Of a stretch of DNA of 19,734 bases, positions 1-9,375 are shown one piece after another. Origin of the DNA: Chloromonas sp. AAM2 (taxonomy: Eukaryota > Chlorophyta > Chlorophyceae > Chlamydomonadales > Chlamydomonadaceae). Numbering within the stretch: position 1 is the first letter of the stretch; each line of letters starts with the position of its first letter. The translations under genes and the position numbers were made by a program. Where the stretch lies: positions 309-20,042 of the forward strand of contig QAXH01001368.1 in the NCBI GenBank assembly GCA_004335635.1, read 5' to 3'. The notes under the pieces are model-generated. The model saw only the letters and a program-made list of their open reading frames with translations. It was not told the DNA's origin and did not search any database.

Positions 1-311
1 CTTCGTGCAATTTGTCATGAGCATCTGTCTCTAACAATCTCTGTCAGGACAGGATCAGACGCGGTCACGTGCCGACAGCATGATCTCTCTTGATGAATGC
101 CTTCATCACATTTTTGCATTCGCGTTCAAGCGCGTGATGTGGTACAGGTGCATTAATCAAGCTGTGGGGTACTGCAAAGCAACGAAGCAAGCCCTAGACA
201 GACGTACCAAGACGAATGCGGTAGGTCTAGAACTAGACAGGGAGCGGCACCCACTGTATGGCAATCCGTAGGCAGATCAGCCTTGTCAGAAGCAAAACAA
301 AAGAAGCAAAG

Positions 312-339
312 GCTGACGAGGCAGATCAGCCTCGTCAGC
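312..339. repeat. Perfect 11-bp hairpin within a direct repeat
   Basis: GCTGACGAGGC (312-322) pairs perfectly with GCCTCGTCAGC (329-339) around a 6-base loop AGATCA. The right half also belongs to a 20-base direct repeat (270-289 and 319-338, one mismatch). No T tract follows and no gene is recognised next to it. Confidence 0.8.
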
Positions 340-766
340 GTTTGTGACTCCATGTGCAGTTCATCGCTCTTGCGGCTGGACTCTTCAACTGAGCAGTCAG
401 CCCGCCCAAACACAGGGGACTCTGAGAAGGGCAACCAAGTACGGCACACAAACTACCTACTAGGCATGGTACTTCCTATGGTACTTGGTGATGGTATTTC
501 CACACATGGCAAGTCACTCGCCTGATAAGCACGCCAACATGGCTTCCTTTGCTTTTTCCTGCCTCGCTTCGGCACCTTCATGGCTCCTGGTCTCTTTGCT
601 CCTCGTTTGATGCTCACGGGCCATGCCCTTCTCCGACTTCTCTTTACCTGTCTGTCCCTTTCCTTCCGAGCTTTGCTGTGATCCTTGAGTAGGTTAGGGA
701 GGTATCCACCCCGACTCGTGCTTGCGCTGGTTTCGTCTGGTGTTTGCATAGCATGGCCTCTGGTGC

Positions 767-923
767 AAAAAAAAAGAAGTTTGCCAGTTCTGGGACAATT
801 TCTGTCGTCTGACCGTCACGAGTCTGACCGTCACGAGCCTTCCCATCATGCATCTTGTCAAATTGTCACTCCCCACAGCAACCTGTCAAATTGTCCCAGA
901 ACTGGCAAACTTCTTTTTTTTTT
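767..923. repeat. Long inverted repeat (two copies of an A-tailed dispersed repeat)
   Basis: The left arm (767-801) is a run of A followed by GAAGTTTGCCAGTTCTGGGA and CAATTT. The right arm (about 888-923) is its reverse complement, ending in a run of T. About 35 bases match essentially perfectly, with about 86 bases between. Homology continues weakly outward, where TTTGCATAGCA on the left matches TTTGCACAGCA on the right in reverse complement. The spacer holds a 15-bp tandem duplication (808-822 and 823-837) and the partial echo TGTCAAATTGTC (857-868). The arms resemble the ends of a small non-autonomous element, but no target-site duplication is obvious. Confidence 0.85.
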
Positions 924-1943
924 GCTGGCCTCTCTGCTGTGCAAAACCCACTGTAACCTGGCGCAACACTGTGTACATGAAAAGTGTCGTTCCTTGCGCT
1001 AATCACCACCCCAGATGCCGCGGGGCACATGTCACATACTCCCAGGCAGTGCGGTGGCCAGGCCTGAATGAGGTGCGGTGATGTAGGCCCCGCCCCTACC
1101 AGCTGGATCCGACTCAATGTTTTTTGGGTTAACAGACATATCGTGCAGACATGCCCAGGCGTCGCAACAGGCGCTTCTCAGGAGATGATCATGGTGGCCT
1201 AAGCTTCAGAACCTCAAACCATCTGGAAAATGCCTTGACAGGCATCAAAATGTTGACAGCCATTCAAGGGTTGCGATCAATTGCCCAGTGAGGAGCACTG
1301 AATTGGCCAGTGATATACAGATATACTGCACGACTGCAGTCATGTTGTCTGGATCACTCACTCACGTGATTTACTCGTACAAAAAAAAGGGTGATCTATG
1401 GCCAGATAGATGTCGACGATGCAATGCCTAAACTGGGACCCTTGGCAATGCTCATTGATGCAAAAAGTGGCACTGCATCCAGATAGCAGCGGGACACACT
1501 GTATACACCCGCCTGGGCTCAGACGTGGGGCCATTTTCGCATTTGGAGGACAAAGGAGTCCGACCAATACTTGCAGACAATGAAAAGGCTCTGCTAGGGG
1601 GCGTCCGCCCCTTGCAACCTTAAACAGAGACGTTACTTGGCACTCAAACTGCACTGGTACCCAGCTTGAACGGACGCAACCTGGTATTCTGCTCATGCAC
1701 AGAAACATGTCAGCCTTCTCGTATCCCCTGCAGGACCGCGAGACACAGAGCAGACAGATTGTCAAATGTTGCATGAGTTCATTGTGTTGGGACGCTGGTT
1801 TCTGCCATTTGTCTCATGACTCATGAGTGTAGTCCAGAACAACCAACTATTCACAGAACATCAGACCGGGGCGAAGTCAGGCTGGGTTATGCTCCATCCG
1901 ACATGCCATCGTGGCGTAAGCCAGGAGTATCAACACCAACCCG

Positions 1944-2174
1944 TTACATCTGCTGTGCTGACGTAGTGTGTGCTGCTGCTGGGTAGGCAGCATAGTGGTG
2001 CAGTAGTTGCTGCTGAGCAGGGAGCTGGTCCTGCTGCTTCTGCTGCTGCAGCTGGCGCAGCAGAGCGTTCCTTTCCTGTGTCAAGGACGAGATTTGCGCC
2101 TGCATGCGGAGCAGCTGGTCCTGGAGTCGCTCCTCGGCCCACAGGCGTCTGGCATCAGACCCAGGAGGATCAGC
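1944..2174 (-). other. Terminal exon: Gln-rich coiled coil of the ankyrin gene
   Basis: After a GTGTGTGCAG acceptor, 76 codons run to a TAA stop at 1946-1944. The first half is a regular helix with Leu spacing (RLWAEERLQDQLLRMQAQIS, then SLTQERNALLRQLQQQ). The tail is rich in Gln, His, Ala and Thr and ends TTSAQQM. Such segments typically dimerise or bind other coils. The exon is assigned to the ankyrin gene because it is the next plausible same-strand terminal exon and no other start lies nearby; the joining exon is uncertain. Confidence 0.7.
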
Positions 2175-5100
2175 CTGCACACACGTGAACCGTCATGGGT
2201 CAGTGAGTGGGTCGTGCTGGTTAGCAGCACAACAATTGTGTCGCATGAAAGATATGTAACATCAGTACTGGCAGGCTACGAAGTCTGAAGCAGGCGTGGT
2301 CTTGCAGTCCTTCCTTCGATTTTTCACAAGACACATTAGCATTGCCCGCACGATGGCGGCGACCCATCAGAGCCAAGCAGCCAGGTCATAGAGACAGGGC
2401 ATTCCAAATTGATCATTCAATCGGCTTCAAGTGCAAGCAGGGCACGAGCGCCTCCTGTCCTCTTGCAGAAAACGATAGACTACCAGTAAGCACATTAGCA
2501 GCATGCAACCAGCTGTGCAGTTATTGTCCGGTTGCTCCCTGACTGGCCCTTGCATGAGAAAACGTGATCTTGGGTTGGCTTACAACCAGCTGCCGCCGCC
2601 CGCTGCCCACGCTCTCACTACCGCTGGCACGTAAGCATACGCCTGCCACCCATTTTATACACGTGCACACACCTGCCATCCATGTGCCAATTGCTGCTGT
2701 GCCGCCTGCCCGCCCAGCTGGGTATATCCTCCTGACAACTCCAACGGACGGGATGCATCTGAAGCAACACATTGCAGTGTTTGCGCATGCAACTGTAAGA
2801 TTGAAGGCATGTGAGAAAAGGAGGTGATGTCAACATGCAGCACGACACATTGGTGCCAACACCGTCCACCCTGAGATTTCAGGCTGTGTGAGAGCAGGCA
2901 GGAGACCCCGCCGATGAAAAACTGCCCCTCAGTCATGTGCCATTTTTGTTGATGTCGCGCAGTCCTGAGCGACCAAGGCAAACTATGAGCCGCGCCAAGA
3001 ACGCTAGCATGTACTTGTAAGGGCTAGTCGGCTGGTGCGACTCACTGCTTGAGTGCCGCTCAGCCGCCTCCAAATGCGTGGTGCTCGGGATGTCCACCTG
3101 CAGCAAACAAATCAGAACCAAGCCCAAAGATAACATGGGAGCAAGACAGCAACATAAAGCGCCGGCAAACTTGGGGCAAAAATTCGTGGTGGTGGTCCGT
3201 TCCACTGCTATGTAACAAAAGTGAGCGTGCTTTGATCTGCCAAGCACATGCACACGACGACACGAGATGACGCATGGCAGCAAGCTAGCCATTGCACAAT
3301 CATATCGAAGATCTCGTTGGATCTGCACCTACATCCAAGAGGCCAGTGCCGGATGTGTCAAGCCATGATCCAGTGCCGTCTGAGTATGCATGGTCTGAAA
3401 GTCTCAGGCATTTCAAGTCCAAAAATTGCAGTCCAAGGATAGCAGTGTACTTAACTGCAGTGAGCTGCTGGCATGCCATTGTTGACATGTTGGCCGTTCC
3501 ATACTGCAGCTTGTGGGTCACCGTTGCTCACGTCACATGAAGCCTTCTCAGGAACCTTGGCAGCCAGTAGCGCCTTCACCACCTGTGGTTGTACTTGCTT
3601 TATGGCGTGGTCGAGCGCTGTGCAACCGTTCTGCAAGTGTTGGAGTGTAGGCAGGTATGATAACAGACGACATAGCTTGCACTTTACAAAGCACTCCTCA
3701 GTTCCAGCAGATACCAATGCACTGCATGACCGCATCAGAACCCACTGCGTACATACAGTGCATGACAACCCCCACAGCGTACATGCTTTGCACGCCGCCA
3801 CAACCTCACATGCACACTCGTGCATGCACAGAACACGTGACACAGAGAGACGTCTGCCTTTAAATGAGCTGGCCAAGTTGGTCCCCATGAGTACTGATGC
3901 GCATGTACTGCACCGAGTGGATCAGACGGATTGCCGCCAACATTCAGCGACCTACCTCATCCGCCATGTCCAGGTCCGCTCCTGCCTTGATCAGGAGCTG
4001 TACTAAGTCCAGCTTGCCTTTCCTGGCGGCAATCGTGAGTGGATAATTACAATCCTGCGGATTATGGACACGTGCGCAGAGTTTGGCGCACCTCCCAGCC
4101 AGTCTCCTTTCAATCCCCATGCTACCATGCACGTACCTACAGGCGCCTACGTCATTGCATTAATCGTTTGCAGGGAAAGGTACCTATGTTTTATCGGCTT
4201 TATCAGCTGAACACATGCGGACTGAAGCGCGTGCCCGGACTGCCCCGTTCAAAATCATGTGATCACCCTGTTCTGCTCACCGGTACGGTAAGGTTGGGGT
4301 CAGCATGGTGATCAAGAAGCATATGAACCACCTCGTTGTTGCCAACTATTACTGTTGTGGACAGCACCATCTTGTTGACCTGCGGTGCACCAATGCCGGA
4401 CGCTTTCTCTGCTCACGTGCAAGTCCGCCCGACACATGTGTGGTGTCTCCTTGCGTAATCTACATGCATCATATCCATGCAGCTGTACAATCATGTGCTC
4501 ACATCCATTGCGCGCTGGATGATGCACATCGACACTCACAAGGTACATATTTGGGTCAGCCTTGTGATCCAACAGCAGCTTCACGATGTCAGCGCGATCC
4601 TTTAGAACCGCAACCCACAAAGCGGTTGCATAATCCTCCTGCACTCAGGCATGACGAGTGGACAGTGGGTGGGGACGGACACAAGGCACGCCTCAGCCAA
4701 CAACATAGTTCGGGGAGTAATTGTCGACCCTGCTGCCTGCTTGAATGGCCCACATGCTGTTCAGCTGCAATCTACCCAAGGTCTTCCACACTCTGCATGT
4801 CGCGGCATTGACAACATGCTACGTGCAGCACATGCACGGTTACAATAGGCACGTGCTCCATGCAATGCATGGAAGCTGCGCAGTACCTACGGATAGCCTG
4901 TTCACATCAGCGCCGGCCTCCAGCAGGGCCTTCACCACCTGGATGTGGCCCTCCCACACTGCCAAGTACAGGGGATGCTCCCCGAACTGCAAGCACGACA
5001 TGCACCAGATCTGGCGTTGTTGACAGTATGGCCAATGCTGTCAGGCCTCAGATGTGAATGTTTCTTACACCGCGAGGCGAGGGCAACACGAAGCAGGCAA

Positions 5101-5742
5101 AAGTTAGGCGAGCACTGTAACCATCGCGTGTACTCAGCACGGACCTGTCAGTGAGTGCTCTGTACAGTGCAATATGCTGCCCATGCCCCAGGTGACAAGT
5201 GTCGGGCGTGCGTCGCAAGGGCGCATGCGCGTTGTATGCAGCTCTGTACGTTGTTGTGCTGCTTGTGCCTCAGTGCCGTGCTGCTTGTGCCTTGACGGCC
5301 TCAGCGATATGGGAGCATGCAGCACAAGAGCTCTTCATGTGTATACCAATACACCCAATTGGGTCGTGTATCGGCTGGTGCGCCACGTCACCATGTCATG
5401 CACGTAGGCATGCGGGCGCGCGGCCAGGCAGGCGCACATGAACACGCGCATCAAAATGATTTGCAAAATGTAATCTGCTTGCTGTCCGTGCCCACGTGCA
5501 TACCCCGCTTCTAAGTCCGAATCATGGATAGGGCGCAACCTTAGATTGTGCCTGTCTCATGCTAGGACTGAACCCTGCCGTCAAATGCGTCGCCAAAAGT
5601 ACATCAGTAAACAGTAACTCACCTCATCTCACGCATTCACATCAGCTCCCAAAGCAATCAGCTGCTTCACGCCGTCCAGTTGCCCCTCCTCTGCCGCCTT
5701 GCACAGCCTGTCATCAATTGCTCCAGGCAGGTCCTGGGGTGC
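1944..5742 (-). CDS. Ankyrin-repeat protein with Gln-rich coiled-coil C-terminus (multi-exon; in-frame TGA in first repeat exon)
   Basis: Minus-strand exons seen: 5742-5623 (first ankyrin repeat, APQDLPGAIDDRLCKAAEEG and onward), 4986-4891 (FGEHPLYLAVWEGH), 4638-4540 (EDYATALWVAVLKDR), 4379-4281 (VNKMVLSTTVIVGNN), 4054-3956 (DCNYPLTIAARKGK), 3630-3532 (NGCTALDHAIKQVQ), 3097-3046 (VDIPSTTHLEAAERHSS), a probable 2792-2673 (LHAQTLQCVASDASRPLELS and onward) and 2174-1944, which ends in TAA. Six ankyrin repeats are recognisable by LL-x-x-GAD-VN-type turns; such repeats normally mediate protein binding. The last exon (LWAEERLQDQLLRMQAQISS and onward) is a Gln-rich helix. Two problems remain. A TGA at 5631-5629 interrupts the first repeat exon. 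Also, exon 3097-3046 ends in phase 1 while both candidate downstream exons start in phase 0, so a small exon may be missing. The protein is not assigned to a named family. It is separated by about 4.8 kb from the phosphodiesterase gene on the same strand. Confidence 0.8.
3532..4986 (-). other. Five ankyrin repeats, one repeat per exon
   Basis: Exons 4986-4891 (96 bases), 4638-4540, 4379-4281, 4054-3956 and 3630-3532 (99 bases each) are all phase 0 at both ends and each encodes one ankyrin repeat of 32 or 33 residues. Each has the helix 1 consensus (PLYLAVWEGH, ALWVAVLKDR, PLTIAARKGK), helix 2 (VVKALLEAGAD, IVKLLLDHKAD, VVHMLLDHHAD, LVQLLIKAGAD, VVKALLAAK) and the following loop. Across junctions, 10 residues separate AD from PL/AL in most repeats, which confirms that neighbouring exons are joined correctly. 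The fourth repeat (VNKMVLSTTVIVGNN) has lost the TPLH-like signature. The last has lost the GAD turn, as expected of a capping repeat. Confidence 0.88.
5623..5742 (-). pseudogene. First ankyrin-repeat exon carrying an in-frame TGA
   Basis: The exon begins after a CTGCAG acceptor and encodes 40 codons up to a strong donor (GAG|GTGAGTTAC) at 5622. Codon 38 is TGA (5631-5629). Aligned with the other repeats, the stretch reads AD-VNA-stop-DE then FGEHPL in the next exon. That has the same 10-residue spacing as AD-LDMADENGCT-AL two repeats later, so the TGA occupies the place of one ordinary residue. An alternative donor at 5640 (GAT|GTGAATG) keeps phase 0, skips the stop and deletes six residues of a loop. 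Another at 5632 (GC|GTGAGATG) avoids the stop but gives the wrong phase for the next exon. TGA is the normal stop of the neighbouring phosphodiesterase gene, so it is not a reassigned codon. Marked as possibly broken, not proven. Confidence 0.6.
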
Positions 5743-6067
5743 CTGCAGGACGTAGCGCAACGCAGGTATGACATACTGCATTGATTCTGGCATACCCTTG
5801 CACACCCCTGAGTTTCCATAAGGACTGGTAATAATATGGCCGCTTGTGCTCTGGTCAGCCCCCACCCTGATGACGCAGCTCCAAAAGCACACGGTCTCGA
5901 CGTGTGTGCCACACTCGTGGGTCCATGCTTTACACCACCATCCCACTCAACTGCGTCTGGGGAGTGTCTGCACCAGTCTGAGCATTGTGTCGGGCCAGCG
6001 TCAGGATCGACAACTCACTGCGAAAGCTCCAACATGCACACGACAGTCCTCCGTTCGGGCTTCCTAC

Positions 6068-6288
6068 ATCTGTGCTCGGTTTGTTCGAGGCTCCGCTGCC
6101 TGCTCCTTCTCGTCCACATGCTCCTGACCCCAAGGCTTGTTTGCTGCTGGGCGCGTAGCCTGAGCTTGACACCGGAGCTGAGAACCACCTACATGACAGG
6201 GATTACTGGTCCTATTTGTATGAACGCCGATAATGATGGTCTGCTTCGTGGTCAGTGGTCTAGCGCTCACACCCGAATGTCGCGGCAT
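6068..6288 (-). CDS. Tentative 5' exons of the ankyrin gene
   Basis: A candidate exon at 6177-6068 lies between a CTCAG acceptor and a GAT|GTAGGA donor. It encodes a Gly/Ser/Ala-rich stretch (SSSGYAPSSKQALGSGACG, then REGAGSGASNKPSTD). It leaves in phase 0, which fits the first ankyrin exon at 5742. It enters in phase 1, which could be supplied by a very short first exon at 6288-6273 starting with an ATG (MPRHS plus one base) and ending before GTGTGAGC. The phases agree and the low-complexity leader is plausible for an N-terminus, but both exons are short, of biased composition and lack any homology evidence. The first exon could equally lie elsewhere upstream. Confidence 0.3.
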
Positions 6289-7286
6289 TTCACTTCCCTT
6301 CAGGTGTATCATATTACACGAGCGTAGTGCGGCACTGCTTCGGGTGAACTAGCGTTAAGGACCCTAGGGTTTGAGAGTCGTTTCGGAGGCCACCGGCCAG
6401 GCCCCACGCCACGTGGAGATGGACCATCAATGATAAACGAGACTGAACGCTGTTGCTATTCATGTCTAGTGGGTGCAGCATCGACATGCTCGGCTTCTTG
6501 TTTGCTTTTCCAAGCGTCATGGCACCTCTCTTTTTCCCGCCCCGCCCCGCCCTGTGACCTGTACCTCTTCAGACTCCGCATCTGCCATTTCATGTACAGC
6601 ATGCCATCCACATACCCAAAAACAAATCGGAGAGGAAGGTGACGGAAGTGAAAGATGACGGAAGGTTTTTAGTTATTTTTAGCTGGCCAGATAATGAGTA
6701 AGCAAGATCATGGAAAACATAAGGGCAAACGTTGGAGGCAAACACCGTGGATGGGCTTGTGATGAGTCCAGTGGGCATGTGCTTCTGTGACAGCATGAGC
6801 AAGGTGACAAGTGAAGCCGCCACACGTCCTGATGTACCAGCCTGCAATCTTGTCTCACCATCATATCAGTGACCCTTCACAGCGAGGTGAGAGGCATGAT
6901 TTGCCAGACAAGACACAAGCAAGTCCCGAGGTACAAGTTCTGAGGTTGCGTTGTGGCAACGAATTGGCATTGTGATTGGCCGTTGCATTTTCGTGGAGCA
7001 GCCATGCATCTTGGGCACAGATCCTGCCGCCGCTGTAGGACACCCTAGTGCCTCACATGGTGGCCCTTCTTCACTTCTTCATGTCGTCATTGATGGCCGC
7101 CCGCCTCTATGGGGAGGCAGCCAAGCCCTCTACACCCGGACTGAGACCCGCATTATTGCAGAACAAGCGAATCCAACCGCAGCGCTTGTCGTCATTGGCA
7201 GACCATTGATGGCAGACCGGATGTAAGCGGAGAAGATAATCTTATCCGGACTGACAGAGCGTAGGTTGTAAACGCCAGCTTGCTGT

Positions 7287-7318
7287 AAAAAAAAAAGTTT
7301 GCCAGTTCTGGGACAATT
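7287..7318 (+). repeat. Third copy of the A-tailed dispersed repeat
   Basis: A run of ten A is followed by GTTTGCCAGTTCTGGGACAA and TT, the same core as at 767-801 but lacking the GAA after the A run. It stands alone, without an inverted partner nearby. A short echo (CAGTTCTGGCAAG) lies just after it, near 7331. The presence of three copies within 7 kb points to a family dispersed in the genome. Confidence 0.8.
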
Positions 7319-7625
7319 CTTGTGTGACTCTCAGTTCTGGCAAGATGAAGCCTTCTTCCCAGTGATTGAAAGGAAACCACACGCGGCTAGGCAATCACAT
7401 GGGTCGCACTTGCAACACACCACAAAGCCTTGCATTGGAGTACTTATGCCCACTTTTTGAATCGTACCACAAAAGAAGCCTTGACCTTAAATGTCAGATT
7501 AACGACATTTGCCACCCACCCAGAAACAGCTCAACGCCAGATATAATGGTCCTCATTGGACAGCTCTTGTCAAGGCCCATCTGCTGGACAACTTGGTTGC
7601 GTTGTTCACTTATACATCGCCTCAC

Positions 7626-7898
7626 TTATGATTCATCAAACTTTATGTGACCGTAGTGAAAATCGTACACCAAGGTCTTGGCCACATCCAAGATTGCAGC
7701 ACCGACATAGATGGGCTTGTTCAGGTAGACTTTCGTCTTGTGCATCTCCACCGTCACCATGTTGGGACTGATGACTGTCAAGTCATGTTGGGACTGATGG
7801 CTTATGACCTCAGGTGTTGTGACCACCCTGAAGCACGCACCTGGGTAGGACATGAAGCAGTTTTGAAGATGTTGCTGTGTTTGGGCACCATCCAACAC
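7626..7898 (-). pseudogene. Remnant of a family B DNA polymerase (Maverick/Polinton or large-DNA-virus type)
   Basis: The reading frame contains SPNMVTVEMHKTKVYLNKPI followed by YVGAAILDVAKTLVYDFHYG, at about 7781-7638. I recognise this as the segment of protein-primed or viral type B polymerases that lies just before the palm-domain catalytic Asp motif (the YxDTDS-type block). Only this stretch survives. A stop follows a few codons later, I see no DTDS motif in the roughly 300 bases downstream on this strand, and upstream the frame passes through a 26-bp tandem duplication that scrambles it. No capsid, ATPase, integrase or terminal repeats could be recognised nearby. It is therefore a decayed fragment and not a working element. 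The family assignment is from remembered motifs, without a search. Confidence 0.6.
7758..7809. repeat. 26-bp tandem duplication inside the polymerase remnant
   Basis: The 16-mer CATGTTGGGACTGATG occurs at 7758-7773 and again at 7784-7799, a period of 26 bases, which is not a multiple of three. It therefore shifts the reading frame of the polymerase relic: on the minus strand the same bases are read once as HQSQHD and once as ISPNM. Confidence 0.85.
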
Positions 7899-8657
7899 TT
7901 GGTGGTGACTTACAAGTCACAGTCTAAGGCATGAGTGCCAAGACTGATGCAGACAACTTGCTATACTTTTGGCATTGTTACGGGTTGTTCTTGTAGCTGA
8001 AGAGGTTGCTCAGTTGTTTTTATGCTATCAAGTTCACTTCAGCCCTGACCGAACCGAACCGCCACCCATGTCCAACTATAGGAGGTCAGTGCCCATATGC
8101 CGCTCACCCGCCCCCTGACATCGTGTAGCCCAAGCTTCAATTCAGGGCAGCAAGCTGGCTGTCTCACAGGGTACTAGTGCTGCACGCCACCCACAGTGAT
8201 GTTTGTGATGTCCTACCAATGGTGATGTGGAATCATTTTCTTGATTTCTGGTTGACCCACAGTGCATGGCGGTGTCCCTTACCACTAAGGGTACTAGCTT
8301 GGCAAAGCTGGTGTCCTCTTGTTTGCCAGGCCCATGCCATTGCCTGCATCTGAATTTGTGCACCCAAGTTGTTGACCGAAACCGCGCGCCTGAAACCACA
8401 TCACCCATGAAGACACCGATTGCCGTGCTGTGTTTGAGGCTAGGGTTTCACTTTGCCTGTCACATCTCATGGATGCACATCAGTGTCCAGGTTCAAGCAT
8501 TGCCGCAATTCCTACGTTTCAAGCGGTGGGCCAGGGCTGTGGCAAGCATGGGGACTCTCAGCTTCCGCATACTCGACTACAGCACCTGTTCTTAATACCC
8601 TTCATCATGACCGCCCGCTTCTAAGGTAATGATGACATCATGACATGATGCAACTGA

Positions 8658-8706
8658 ACACATGACACATGACACATGACACATAACACATAACACATGA
8701 CACATG
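8658..8706. repeat. Heptamer minisatellite, (ACACATG)7
   Basis: Seven consecutive 7-base units; five are ACACATG and the middle two (8079-type variants at 8679-8692) read ACACATA. It lies in the gene-poor interval and is not a plant-type telomere unit. Confidence 0.9.
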
Positions 8707-9350
8707 ACAAAGAACAAATATCCCTTCATCATGGCATGGCAGGTTGTACCTGTTTGAGATGTCGCACCAGGTCTAAAACCCAGTTTACAGAGATAAGAAT
8801 AGATGCCAACTCAAAACACGAGTGTCAGCCAAGTCTTGAGCATTTCTGCGCGTTCCTGTAGCCAGGCTACGTTTGCACGTGTGATTGCGAATACAGTTTT
8901 TCATACAAGCCTGGGAACCAGTTCCCAAAAGCTGCCAGCGCCTGCTGCACACACAAAGCAGTCCCTGTCACTCAATGCATAATGAGCCATACAGATACTC
9001 AGCACTAGTTGGCCCTGTGGCACCTGCCAACACAAGCCTGTGTTGGCAGCCCAGATGCGTTCATGATGCATTAGTTGAGCACTTTTTCGTTCATGGGATG
9101 CACACTGCACCCTGGCCTTGCACCCATCAAGGCATTTCAAGAAGCGACAAAAGCAGTGGAGAATCTGCGATTGGCAAATGAAAGGAGAGTACAAAACAGG
9201 AATGTGATGGTGGTGAACATACGCACCACACGCGATTGGCTCAACCGTCCTCTGCTCGGGCTGTTGGGCTTGATAGACTAATAATGGTGTTTATGACAAG
9301 CTGTGACCTTGAAGCCACGTGCATTGAAGACTATGCATGTATTGCAGTCT

Positions 9351-9375
9351 ACACACACACACACACACACACACA
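9351..9375. repeat. AC microsatellite
   Basis: An uninterrupted run of alternating A and C, about 12 dinucleotides, in the interval between the two genes. Confidence 0.95.

Larger units (their letters stand above)
1..1943. other. No recognisable gene
   Basis: Frames on both strands are short and of no recognisable family, and I see no run of exons with matching splice phases. The stretch holds the hairpin near 312-339 and the inverted repeat at 767-923. The part next to 1943 should include the 3' untranslated region of the ankyrin gene. I saw no TGTAA signal, typical of green-algal poly(A) sites, on the minus strand just past the stop, apart from the one overlapping the TAA itself. Confidence 0.6.

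Noticed and set aside
312..339. The hairpin as a bacterial-type terminator
   Set aside because: No T tract follows it, no gene ends there and the window is eukaryotic.
453..853. Minus-strand frames rich in Arg and Lys running into the A-tailed repeat
   Set aside because: They overlap the dispersed repeat, and the FFFF peptides simply come from its A/T run. More likely repeat-derived sequence than a gene.
1358..1774. 138-residue open frame on the minus strand
   Set aside because: Cys-rich and patternless, with no family resemblance and no splice context; probably chance.
6951..7226. Plus-strand frame with ILGTDPAAAVGHP and GGPSSLLHVVIDG, loosely reminiscent of the Piwi domain of Argonaute
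   Set aside because: The spacing and the key residues of the Piwi motif do not hold, and no flanking Argonaute exons are visible.
8142..8595. Open frames on both strands near the polymerase relic, considered as further viral genes
   Set aside because: No capsid, ATPase, integrase or protease motif could be recognised in either strand.
9115..9281. Plus-strand frame reading APIKAFQEATKAVENLRLAN and onward, protein-like and helical
   Set aside because: It has no ATG start of its own, no recognised family and no neighbouring exons. I could not support it beyond a pleasing composition.
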